Below are positions 7,531 to 12,795 of a stretch of DNA of 12,795 nucleotides, piece by piece. The translations under genes and the position numbers were made by a program. The stretch is from assembly GCA_050743125.1 (NCBI GenBank), contig JBOGEB010000127.1, positions 1-12,795 on the forward strand, written 5' to 3'. The notes beneath the pieces are model-generated. The model was not told the DNA's origin and searched no databases. It saw only the letters and a list, made by a program, of their open reading frames with translations. The DNA comes from JBOGEB01 sp050743125 (GTDB lineage: Bacteria; Actinomycetota; Nitriliruptoria; Euzebyales; Egibacteraceae). Within the stretch, counting starts at the first letter, position 1. Each line of letters begins with the position of its first letter.

Positions 7531-7546
7531 GCGGCCCTTGCCGCCC
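7529..7546 (-). terminator. perfect stem-loop directly after the second HtrA-like gene
   Basis: GGGCGGC (7529-7535) and GCCGCCC (7540-7546) form a 7-bp all-G/C stem with a 4-nt loop. It begins at the base immediately following the TGA stop at 7547-7549 in the minus direction. It could be a U-tract-less terminator or an mRNA 3'-end stabiliser that lowers expression of the downstream channel-like gene. Confidence 0.5.
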
Positions 7547-8542
7547 TCAGTCGCGCAGCTCGGTAGGGCGCACGAGGAGCCGGCGCACCTCACCGCCGCG
7601 GACGTAGTCCACCGGGAGGTCCCTGCCGATGCGCCGGTCGGTCATCAGCTGCTGCAGGACCCCCAGGCGTTCCGTGGGGACCCCGTCGATGGCCACGATG
7701 ATGTCCTCGGGGCGCAGACCGGCCGCGGCCGCTGGGCTGCCGTCGATGACGGAGAGGATCTCGATGCCCCGCCGGTGACCGGCGGCCTGCGCGGCGCGCG
7801 GCGGCAGAGGCCGCGAGCCGCCGGCGATCCCGAGGTACGCGCGGCGGATCCGCCCGTCGCGCATCAGCGCCGCGAGGATCTGGCGGGTTGTGGCGTTGAT
7901 CGGGATGGCCATGCCCAGGCCCTGGCCGATCCCCAGCCCGATCAGCGCGGTGTTGATGCCCACCACTTTGCACGAGCTGTCGGCGAGCGCCCCTCCGGAG
8001 TTGCCCGGATGCAGCGCGGCGTCGGTCTGGATGACGTTCTCGATCAGGCGCGCGGAGCGGTCCGTGTGCGCGGGCAGCGACCGGCCGAGCGCGCTGACCA
8101 CGCCAGCGCTGACCGACCCCGCGTAACCCAGCGGGTTCCCGACGGCGACGACGAGCTGGCCGACGAGAAGCTGGTCGGCGTCGCCCAGGGTCACGGGTTG
8201 GAGCTCGCCCTCGCCGACGCGGACCACGGCCAGGTCGGACAGCGGATCGGCGCCGACGACCTCAAAGTCCACCTCCAGTCCGTCGGCGAACGTGGCGGTG
8301 CCGCCCTCGGCGTGCTCCACGACGTGGGCGGAGGTGACGAGGAATCGGTCGGGGGTCAGCGACACCGCCGAGCCCGCGCCGGCCCGACGGACACGCCCAC
8401 CCACGCGCCGACGGACCTCAAGGCTCGCCACCGAGGGGATCAGCTCCCGCGCGACGCTGCTGACCACCTGCGAGTACGCGTCGAGCGCCGCGTGATCGCT
8501 CGGGCGCTCGTCGAGGGCGCCGTTCCGGGTCGCTGGGGTCAC
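7547..8542 (-). CDS. HtrA/DegP-like trypsin-family serine protease with PDZ domain
   Basis: This 331-residue protein has a trypsin-like protease domain (about 35-240) with a complete triad: His73 in TSAHVV, Asp103 in LSDLAVV and Ser182 in HPGNSGGAL. A C-terminal PDZ domain (about 255-325) includes GSPAAAAGLRPEDIIVAIDG. Members of this family degrade or chaperone misfolded proteins, with the PDZ domain sensing substrate C-termini. No signal peptide or membrane anchor is seen at the N-terminus (MTPATRNGALDERPSD), unlike most HtrA proteins, which act outside the membrane. The GTG start overlaps the stop of the upstream protease gene by 4 bp (GTGA at 8539-8542), a sign of translational coupling. 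A hairpin follows its stop codon. The substrate is unknown, and the PDZ domain makes it more HtrA-like than a plain trypsin. Confidence 0.9.
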   Translation of the reverse strand: MTPATRNGALDERPSDHAALDAYSQVVSSVARELIPSVASLEVRRRVGGRVRRAGAGSAVSLTPDRFLVTSAHVVEHAEGGTATFADGLEVDFEVVGADPLSDLAVVRVGEGELQPVTLGDADQLLVGQLVVAVGNPLGYAGSVSAGVVSALGRSLPAHTDRSARLIENVIQTDAALHPGNSGGALADSSCKVVGINTALIGLGIGQGLGMAIPINATTRQILAALMRDGRIRRAYLGIAGGSRPLPPRAAQAAGHRRGIEILSVIDGSPAAAAGLRPEDIIVAIDGVPTERLGVLQQLMTDRRIGRDLPVDYVRGGEVRRLLVRPTELRD

Positions 8543-9447
8543 GCCGATCCCTCCTCCGCCGCGCCGGTGAACGTCACCGCGACGTCCAGCTCGTCCGCGC
8601 CGCGGACCAGCCGAAGAGCCAGGCTCGCGCCAGGCTCCAGCCCGTCGAGCAGCTCGTGGAGCTCGTCGCCGCCGGTCACCGGTCGCCCGCCCGCCGCGAC
8701 GATCAGGTCGCCGGGACGCACGCCCGCGCGAGCGGCCGGCGTTCCCTCCTCGACGCCGCGCACCAGCAGGCCGTCGCGCGGCGGCAGGCCGACCGCGCCA
8801 CGCAGATGGCGCGCCACGTGCGCCGGAGCGACGGCGACGCCGAGCCGGACCCGGCGCGGCGCCTCGCCCCGGCTCAACGCCCCGAGACGCTCACGCAGCT
8901 CGGCCGTGGCAGGTACGGCGAGGTAGAAGCCGTCGCCACGGCGGTGGGTGTTGATGCCGACGAGGCGACCCTCCGCATCGACGAGGGGAGATCCCGACGA
9001 TCCGCGGGCGAGTGGAGCGGTGTGCTCGACAGCGTCGGTGATGCGCCGGCTCTGCGGGCCACGGAACGCCTGCCCCGTCGCTGAGACCAGGCCGAACGTC
9101 ACGCGCGGGCCCCCGCCCGGCGGATTGGTCACCGCGAACACCGGTGTCCCGAGCGCCAGCTCGCCGTCCCCCCACTCCACAGCCACCACGCCACGGGTGT
9201 CGACCGCGATCACCGCGAGGTCGGCATCGACGTCCACACCGACCACCTGCCCCGTCTCGCGACGGCCGTCGCCGAACGAGACCGTCACCTGCTCGCCGCG
9301 CAGGTTGTGCGCGTTGGTGGCCACGCGGCCCTCGGCAATGACCACCCCCGCCCCCCTGCCCTGATCACGACCGATCGCGACCACGCTGCCGGCGACCCGG
9401 CTGGCGATCCCAGCGACCTCGGCTCCAAGCTCCGCCAACTGACCCAT
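8539..9447 (-). CDS. HtrA-like serine protease with divergent active-site loop and PDZ domain
   Basis: This 302-residue protein is a trypsin-fold protease with His47 (TNAHNL), Asp76 (DADLAVI) and Ser151 in GSSGSPLV, where most relatives have GNSGGP. A PDZ domain (about 225-300) follows, with EEGTPAARAGVRPGDLIVAAGG. The N-terminus MGQLAELGAEVAGIASRV carries no export signal. An in-frame TAG two codons upstream of the ATG excludes an N-terminal extension, and GGAGG 6 nt before the ATG supports this start. It is the first gene of a group with a second HtrA-like protein (4-bp overlap) and a channel-like protein. The two proteases differ clearly, so they are old paralogues or partners rather than a recent duplication. 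Activity is likely, as the triad is intact; cellular location is probably cytoplasmic by inference. Confidence 0.88.
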   Translation of the reverse strand: MGQLAELGAEVAGIASRVAGSVVAIGRDQGRGAGVVIAEGRVATNAHNLRGEQVTVSFGDGRRETGQVVGVDVDADLAVIAVDTRGVVAVEWGDGELALGTPVFAVTNPPGGGPRVTFGLVSATGQAFRGPQSRRITDAVEHTAPLARGSSGSPLVDAEGRLVGINTHRRGDGFYLAVPATAELRERLGALSRGEAPRRVRLGVAVAPAHVARHLRGAVGLPPRDGLLVRGVEEGTPAARAGVRPGDLIVAAGGRPVTGGDELHELLDGLEPGASLALRLVRGADELDVAVTFTGAAEEGSA

Positions 9448-9453
9448 GCCCTA

Positions 9454-9458
9454 CCTCC
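9454..9458 (-). promoter_or_regulatory. ribosome binding site of the first HtrA-like gene
   Basis: GGAGG on the minus strand, 6 nt before the ATG at 9447, with an in-frame stop codon just upstream, settles the start and confirms that this protease lacks a signal peptide. Confidence 0.75.
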
Positions 9459-9479
9459 GTGTCGATTGTGACTTGCATT

Positions 9480-9507
9480 AGAGTAGCGGCTATGGGATCG
9501 ATAGCAA
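9480..9507 (-). promoter_or_regulatory. predicted promoter of the HtrA operon with an overlapping inverted repeat
   Basis: On the minus strand TTGCTA (9502-9507) and TACTCT (9480-9485) are 16 bp apart, giving a predicted start site near 9473 and a leader of about 26 nt. The inverted repeat GCTAT-N7-ATAGC (9489-9505) lies between and over these boxes and is a plausible operator for the divergently encoded HxlR-family protein. Both assignments are predictions from sequence pattern. Confidence 0.42.
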
Positions 9508-9546
9508 CAGCGTTCGCAGACCCGCAGGGACTTCAACGACGCTTGC

Positions 9547-9552
9547 TAGGGT
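9547..9552 (+). promoter_or_regulatory. -10 box for a leaderless hxlR-type transcript
   Basis: TAGGGT ends 7 nt before the GTG at 9560, the spacing seen when transcription starts at the first base of the start codon. The same hexamer precedes the histidine kinase start. This argues against the GTG at 9551, which lies inside the box. No convincing -35 element is visible. Confidence 0.5.
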
Positions 9553-9559
9553 GTTTCCG

Positions 9560-9982
9560 GTGAGCGCCTCCGAGTCGACGAACCCCCTTGCCGTCGCCGT
9601 CGAGCAGGTCGGCGACCGCTGGAGCCTGCTGATCGTGCAGGCGCTGCTCGACGGACCACTGCGCTTCGGTGAGCTGGGGGAAGCGGTGGCGCGCATCTCC
9701 CCCAACATCCTCTCGCAGCGGCTCAAGCACCTTGAGGCCCAGGGTCTCGTCCTGGCTGCCCCCTACTCACGGCGCCCGCCCCGGTTCGCCTACGAGCTGA
9801 CCGCCCCAGGCCGCGAGCTGGCCAGCGCCCTGCGCATGCTCGCCCACTGGGGCGCCGCCCGCGCCGCCACCGAGCAGACCACCCGCCACGAGGCGTGCGG
9901 CACCCCAGCCGAGGCCCGCTGGTGGTGCCCCACCTGCGACCGCCCCATCGACGAGGAGGCGACCGAGCTCCGCCACCTCTAG
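9560..9982 (+). CDS. HxlR-family winged-helix transcriptional regulator with Cys-rich tail
   Basis: This 140-residue DNA-binding protein has the HxlR signature: VGDRWSLLIVQALLDGPLRFGEL (18-40, in two parts GDRWSLLIVQALL and DGPLRFGEL), the recognition helix ISPNILSQRLKHLEAQGLV, and the wing with YELTAPGRELASAL. HxlR proteins act as dimers on short palindromes, usually next to their own gene, in response to redox, aldehyde or small-molecule signals. The C-terminus HEACGTPAEARWWCPTCDRP has three Cys and a His that could bind zinc or sense thiol stress. It is divergent from the HtrA-like operon across about 112 bp and is a natural candidate to control it. The start at 9560 is chosen from the leaderless promoter; a start at 9551 would add three residues. 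Confidence 0.88.
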   Translation: MSASESTNPLAVAVEQVGDRWSLLIVQALLDGPLRFGELGEAVARISPNILSQRLKHLEAQGLVLAAPYSRRPPRFAYELTAPGRELASALRMLAHWGAARAATEQTTRHEACGTPAEARWWCPTCDRPIDEEATELRHL

Positions 9983-10008
9983 CACGCGGCTGGAACATCA
10001 TTCTGCGG

Positions 10009-10028
10009 GATGAGTTGGGATCCTCATC
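10009..10028. promoter_or_regulatory. inverted repeat between the HxlR and histidine kinase genes
   Basis: GATGAG (10009-10014) and CTCATC (10023-10028) form a perfect 6-bp repeat with an 8-nt centre. It lies 27 bp past the HxlR-family stop and about 32 bp before the TAGGGT box of the kinase. It could be an operator of the two-component system or a weak terminator. Confidence 0.3.
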
Positions 10029-10059
10029 AGGCAGGACGACGCGGCAGCTCCGGTGCCGT

Positions 10060-10065
10060 TAGGGT
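10060..10065 (+). promoter_or_regulatory. -10 box for a leaderless histidine kinase transcript
   Basis: TAGGGT is followed by 6 nt and then the ATG at 10072. No Shine-Dalgarno is present, so the mRNA is probably leaderless. A matching -35 element is not evident. Confidence 0.5.
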
Positions 10066-10071
10066 GCGGTC

Positions 10072-11232
10072 ATGCGCTGGGCGCAGCGCGTGCGCGCGTG
10101 GCTGGAGGCGTTGCCGACCTGGGTCGTCGACGGTGTGATCGCGCTGTCGGCGTTTGGGGCTGATCTGTGGTTCATATGGATGTTCAACGGGCCACCACCG
10201 GAGCCTGGCTGGCCGACCTGGCTATCGGTGAATGGGTCGCTGTTGAGCACGTTGCCGCTGATCGTTCGTCGGCGTTATCCGCGGGCGGTGTTGGGGGTTG
10301 TGGCCGTCACGGCGGTGGCGGGCACGGTTCTCGGGGTTATGCGGCCTGCCAGCGTCACCGGGTTCGGGTTGTTGGTCGCAGTGTTCACGGTGGCTGCCCG
10401 CTGGTCTGGCCGGGGCTCGCTGGTGGCGTTGGGGTCCTTGGCGGTCATCAAGGCGCTTGCCGAGTTGTGGCGTGGCCTACCCCAGATGGTGCCACTGCAC
10501 CTGCTCAGCTATGTGGTGGCGTGGGTGATTGGGCATAGCCAGCTGACCCTGCGGGCCTTGGTCGGCCAGCTGCAGCGTGAGCGTGAGAACAAGGCCCGGC
10601 TGGCGGTTGCCGACGAACGCGCCCGAATCGCCCGTGACCTGCACGACGTCGTCGCGCACAGCGTGAGCGTGATGGTGCTGCACACCGCCGTTGCCCGTCG
10701 GACGCTGGCCAAGGATCCCGCTCGCGCCGGGGAGGCGTTGGCCCAGGTCGAGGCAACCGGCCGCCAAAGCCTGGTAGAGCTGCGGCGGCTGCTCGGAGTA
10801 CTGCGCGAGGACGGCCAGGGCGCTGACCTCGCGCCCCAGCCGCAGCTGGCCTACCTCGACGACCTCGTCGGCCGGTTCCACGACGCCGGCCTCCCGGTCC
10901 GCGTTGAGGTCACCGGCGAGCCCCAGCCGCTGGCGGCTGGCGTGGACCTGTCCGCCTACCGGATCGTGCAGGAGGCGCTGACCAACGCGTTGAAGCACGC
11001 CAACGCCTCCACGGTCGAGGTGAGGTTGCGCTACACCGAGCGGGATCTGCAGGTCGAGGTTGTCGATGACGGTTGTGGCATCACCGCCGAGGGCTGGTGT
11101 CTCGGTGACGGGGCGGGTCATGGACTGGTCGGCATGCGGGAGCGCGCCGCGCTGGTCGGCGGGCGGCTGGAGGCCAGTCCCCGGCCTGAGGGCGGGTTCC
11201 GCGTCGGCGCGGTCCTGCCGTTGGGGTCGTAG
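10072..11232 (+). CDS. membrane sensor histidine kinase, NarL/DesK type (HisKA_3)
   Basis: This 386-residue protein has a membrane-embedded sensor half (about 15-155, four or five hydrophobic helices and no large extracellular domain). A short coiled linker (165-180) leads to the dimerisation and phosphoacceptor box DERARIARDLHDVVAHSVSV with His191. The ATPase domain follows: N box VQEALTNALKHAN (299-311), G1 DDGCG (332-336) and G2 GHGLVGMRERAALVGG (349-364). It autophosphorylates on His191 and hands phosphate to the response regulator encoded 1 bp downstream. The compact sensor suggests it detects a membrane or membrane-proximal signal, as DesK and LiaS types do; the signal is unknown. No Shine-Dalgarno is visible, and TAGGGT lies 6 nt upstream of the ATG, so a leaderless transcript is likely. 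Confidence 0.93.
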   Translation: MRWAQRVRAWLEALPTWVVDGVIALSAFGADLWFIWMFNGPPPEPGWPTWLSVNGSLLSTLPLIVRRRYPRAVLGVVAVTAVAGTVLGVMRPASVTGFGLLVAVFTVAARWSGRGSLVALGSLAVIKALAELWRGLPQMVPLHLLSYVVAWVIGHSQLTLRALVGQLQRERENKARLAVADERARIARDLHDVVAHSVSVMVLHTAVARRTLAKDPARAGEALAQVEATGRQSLVELRRLLGVLREDGQGADLAPQPQLAYLDDLVGRFHDAGLPVRVEVTGEPQPLAAGVDLSAYRIVQEALTNALKHANASTVEVRLRYTERDLQVEVVDDGCGITAEGWCLGDGAGHGLVGMRERAALVGGRLEASPRPEGGFRVGAVLPLGS

Positions 11233-11233
11233 C

Positions 11234-11902
11234 GTGGCCGACAAGCTGCGGGTCCTCATCGCGGACGACCAGACGCTGATGCGGACAGGGTTCCGCATGA
11301 TCTTGGAGGCCGAGGCCGACCTGCAGGTCGTAGGCGAGGCCGCCGACGGCGCCCAGGCGGTCGAGCTGGGCAGGCGGCTGCGTCCCGACGTGGTGTTGAT
11401 GGACATCCGGATGCCACGCATGGACGGGGTGGAGGCCACTCGCCGGCTGGCAGGACCGTATGTGGCCGACCCGCTGTCGGTGCTCGTGCTCACCACGTTT
11501 GACCTGGACGAGTACGTCTACGGCGCGCTACGGGCCGGCGCCAGCGGCTTCTTGCTCAAAGACGCCCCACCCGAGCAGCTCATCCATGCCATCCACGTCG
11601 TGGCCAAAGGCGACGCGCTGCTCGCGCCCGCGGTCACCCGCCGGCTGATCAAGGAGTTCGCTTCCCGTCCCGACCCCGCCGCCACACCAGCGGAGCTGGG
11701 CGCGTTGACCGCCAGGGAGCGCGAGGTCCTCGTCCTGGTCGCCCGTGGGCACTCCAACGCCGAGATCGCCGATGAGCTTGTGGTCAGCGAGACCACCGTC
11801 AAGACCCACGTCGGCCGGGTGCTGATGAAGCTTGGGTTGCGTGACCGCGTCCAAGCGGTCGTCCTCGCCTACGAGCACGGCCTTGTCCGCCCCGGGCAGT
11901 AA
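11234..11902 (+). CDS. NarL/FixJ-family response regulator
   Basis: This 222-residue protein is the partner of the preceding kinase. The receiver domain (5-120) has acidic pair Asp11-Asp12, phosphoacceptor Asp57 in LMDIRMPRMDG, the switch Thr in VLTTFD and the conserved Lys in FLLKDA. A LuxR-type HTH (about 155-212) follows, with LTAREREVLVLVARGHSNAEI (shown as LTAREREVLVLVARG then HSNAEI) and VSETTVKTHVGRVLMKLGLRD. Phosphorylation would drive dimerisation and promoter binding. The GTG start is 1 nt after the kinase TAG, so the two are co-translated. No dedicated target such as an ABC transporter pair, common beside this type of system, is present in the window. The next gene is a solo LuxR-type HTH protein. 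Confidence 0.94.
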   Translation: MADKLRVLIADDQTLMRTGFRMILEAEADLQVVGEAADGAQAVELGRRLRPDVVLMDIRMPRMDGVEATRRLAGPYVADPLSVLVLTTFDLDEYVYGALRAGASGFLLKDAPPEQLIHAIHVVAKGDALLAPAVTRRLIKEFASRPDPAATPAELGALTAREREVLVLVARGHSNAEIADELVVSETTVKTHVGRVLMKLGLRDRVQAVVLAYEHGLVRPGQ

Positions 11903-12072
11903 GGGTCGTCCACCCCGAGGAGTACGGGCCGTCGTCTCCCAGCCGACTCCGCCCCGCCATGCGCTCCTTCTCGCTGCCGACCCAAAGATCAGCCCCCCGC
12001 AGGACGCCTCACACCCGGCGCGGCACGACCATGAGCTCCTGTCACGTAAACGATGAAACCTTTGGGGCTTCC

Positions 12073-12339
12073 ATGTCCAGCACCTCCACATCGGCTCGAT
12101 CCCTCGCCGTCGCGCGGACGCCAGCGACCGACAGGCTGCAGATGTTGAGCGACCGGGAACTCCAGGTGGCGGAACTGGTCAGCACCGGCCACACCAACCG
12201 GCAGATCGCCCGTTCGCTGTCCTTGAGTGAAAAAACGATCGAGACCTATCTGACGCGCATCTTCGCCAAGCTCGGCGTCTCCTCGCGGGCCGCGGTCGCA
12301 AGCGCGGTGGCCTGGACCGAGGCGCAGCTCACGGCATAG
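12073..12339 (+). CDS. stand-alone LuxR/GerE-type HTH protein
   Basis: This 88-residue protein consists of a short unstructured head and one LuxR-type helix-turn-helix: LSDRELQVAELVSTGHTNRQ, then IARSLSLSEKTIETYLTRIF and AKLGVSSRAAVAS. It lacks a receiver or ligand-binding domain, like GerE and the small LuxR-type regulators of sporulating and actinobacterial species, so it would bind DNA constitutively or be controlled through expression. The ATG at 12073 has only a weak GGGG 5 nt upstream; an earlier in-frame ATG at 12031 would add 14 residues with no better signal. It lies 170 bp after the response regulator in the same direction. It could be a genuine small regulator or the surviving C-terminal domain of a decayed response regulator; good conservation of the whole domain favours the former. 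Confidence 0.78.
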   Translation: MSSTSTSARSLAVARTPATDRLQMLSDRELQVAELVSTGHTNRQIARSLSLSEKTIETYLTRIFAKLGVSSRAAVASAVAWTEAQLTA

Positions 12340-12593
12340 GCGCCACCCGAGACGAGCGGCTCCAGCAGGATCAGGCAAGGGGACCGACCGCGAGGCGGGT
12401 CGTCGAGCGCCGCTGCGTGCCCACCCCGCCGCGCCGGTTGCAGCTTTCACCCACCTGCCCAGGCCGACCGACGCCAACCAGTGGGCGGTGAGGCGGCGAG
12501 CAGGTCGTCGAGGCGGCGGCCTCGGTCGCCGCGCCAGGTGCGCAGGGCCGGCGAGGACATGGCATGGCCGCCAGGTTCAACCCGTCGCGGGGC
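12340..12593. other. non-coding stretch, possibly with a decayed reading frame on the minus strand
   Basis: No intact gene is found between the solo LuxR gene and the deacetylase promoter. On the minus strand a segment from ATG 12560 reads SSPALRTWRGDRGRRLDDLL and then loses its apparent continuation (PLVGVGRPGQ) to another frame near 12510. This looks like a conserved actinobacterial hypothetical protein with a frameshift, but I recognise it only vaguely and cannot name a family. No RNA gene or repeat was seen. Confidence 0.25.
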
Positions 12594-12618
12594 TACACTG
12601 ACCTTGGGCGGAAAGGGG
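12594..12618 (+). promoter_or_regulatory. -10 box and ribosome binding site of the polysaccharide deacetylase gene
   Basis: TACACT (12594-12599) fits an actinobacterial -10 element. GGAAAGGGG (12610-12618) ends 5 nt before the ATG at 12624. The -35 region is not convincing. Confidence 0.45.
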
Positions 12619-12623
12619 TGCAG

Positions 12624-12795
12624 ATGGGGATATTGAGGTGGTCGGGCGGCAGCCGGCTGCTCGTGCTCGGCTACCACAACGTGAACGGGACGTGGTGCTT
12701 TCCGTCGCGGCCGGGCGCAGGGCGGCGGGGGTTGGAGCGGCAGCTCCGGGCGTTGCGGCGGGTCGCGCGGGTCGTGGCCCTGGACCAGGCGTTGC
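12624..12795 (+). CDS. polysaccharide deacetylase (NodB/CE4 family), N-terminal part only
   Basis: The window ends after 57 codons. The visible part, LLVLGYHNVNGTWCFPSRPG (residues 12-31) followed by GLERQLRALRRVARVVALDQ, matches the start of NodB-type deacetylases. These open with a Y-H-x-(V/R) strand and then a helix that positions the first motif. Such enzymes remove N- or O-acetyl groups from cell-envelope polysaccharides with a metal-dependent mechanism. The catalytic TFDD and HxxxH motifs would lie beyond the window. There is no signal peptide in the visible N-terminus. In actinobacteria deacetylases of this kind often neighbour glycosyltransferase clusters, which cannot be checked here. 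Confidence 0.78.
   Translation, partial: MGILRWSGGSRLLVLGYHNVNGTWCFPSRPGAGRRGLERQLRALRRVARVVALDQAL

Noticed and set aside
7483..7593. N-terminal extension of the channel-like protein to the ATG at 7593
   Set aside because: It would overlap the protease gene, translate the dispersed repeat and hairpin, and add a non-homologous Arg/Cys-rich head.
6841..8926. Long plus-strand open frames opposite the channel-like and HtrA-like genes
   Set aside because: They mirror real genes in the opposite strand. The translations are His/Arg/Gly/Pro-rich with no family features.
12565..12600. tRNA T-arm suggested by GGTTCAACCC
   Set aside because: The flanking bases do not form a 5-bp T-stem, and no acceptor, D or anticodon arms can be placed.

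Overview
The window is GC-rich (roughly 70%) and reads as chromosomal DNA of a high-GC Gram-positive bacterium, probably a deep-branching member of the Actinomycetota rather than a classic streptomycete or mycobacterium. The reasons are strong G/C third positions, frequent GTG starts, TAGGGT -10 boxes placed 6-7 nt before start codons (leaderless mRNA style), HxlR and NarL-type regulators of actinobacterial flavour, and a 218-residue sporulation-type SigH sigma factor sitting behind cysS and rlmB, an order best known from Bacillota. No species can be named from the sequence alone.

Layout. (1) 1-904 holds no intact gene. It has a palindrome/repeat cluster (251-330), an 11-bp inverted repeat pair (105-115/356-366) and the C-terminal half of a PIN-domain (VapC-like) toxin. 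(2) 905-1945 (+) is a secreted coiled-coil NlpC/P60 peptidoglycan hydrolase. It converges on the minus-strand block, with a hairpin (2059-2088) and a dispersed repeat in between. (3) 2136-6242 (-) is a housekeeping block, transcribed in the order SGNH/GDSL hydrolase, cysS, rlmB, then about 420 bp of non-coding DNA with its own promoter, then sigH. The cysS frame is broken by one extra base near 4316-4318. (4) 6391-9447 (-) encodes two translationally coupled HtrA/DegP-like serine proteases followed by a channel-like membrane protein. (5) 9560-9982 (+) is a divergent HxlR-family regulator with a zinc-knuckle tail. (6) 10072-11902 (+) is a histidine kinase/response regulator pair of the NarL/DesK type, followed by a stand-alone LuxR-type HTH protein (12073-12339). 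(7) From 12624 the 5' end of a polysaccharide deacetylase runs off the window.

How the parts fit. The SGNH-cysS-rlmB-sigH block couples translation genes (tRNA-Cys charging, 23S rRNA 2'-O-methylation) to a stationary-phase-type sigma factor that has its own promoter. The htrA-htrA-channel group looks like a stress or envelope-related operon with a possible local regulator (HxlR) across a shared 112-bp promoter region. The two-component pair has no obvious neighbouring target gene apart from the solo LuxR protein.

I do not see a clear-cut new defence or mobile system. The best leads are the dispersed 25-bp repeat, the alternative stem-loops upstream of the SGNH gene, the paired signal-less HtrA proteins with a channel, the Bacillota-like cysS-rlmB-sigH order, and the palindromic cluster beside the broken toxin gene.
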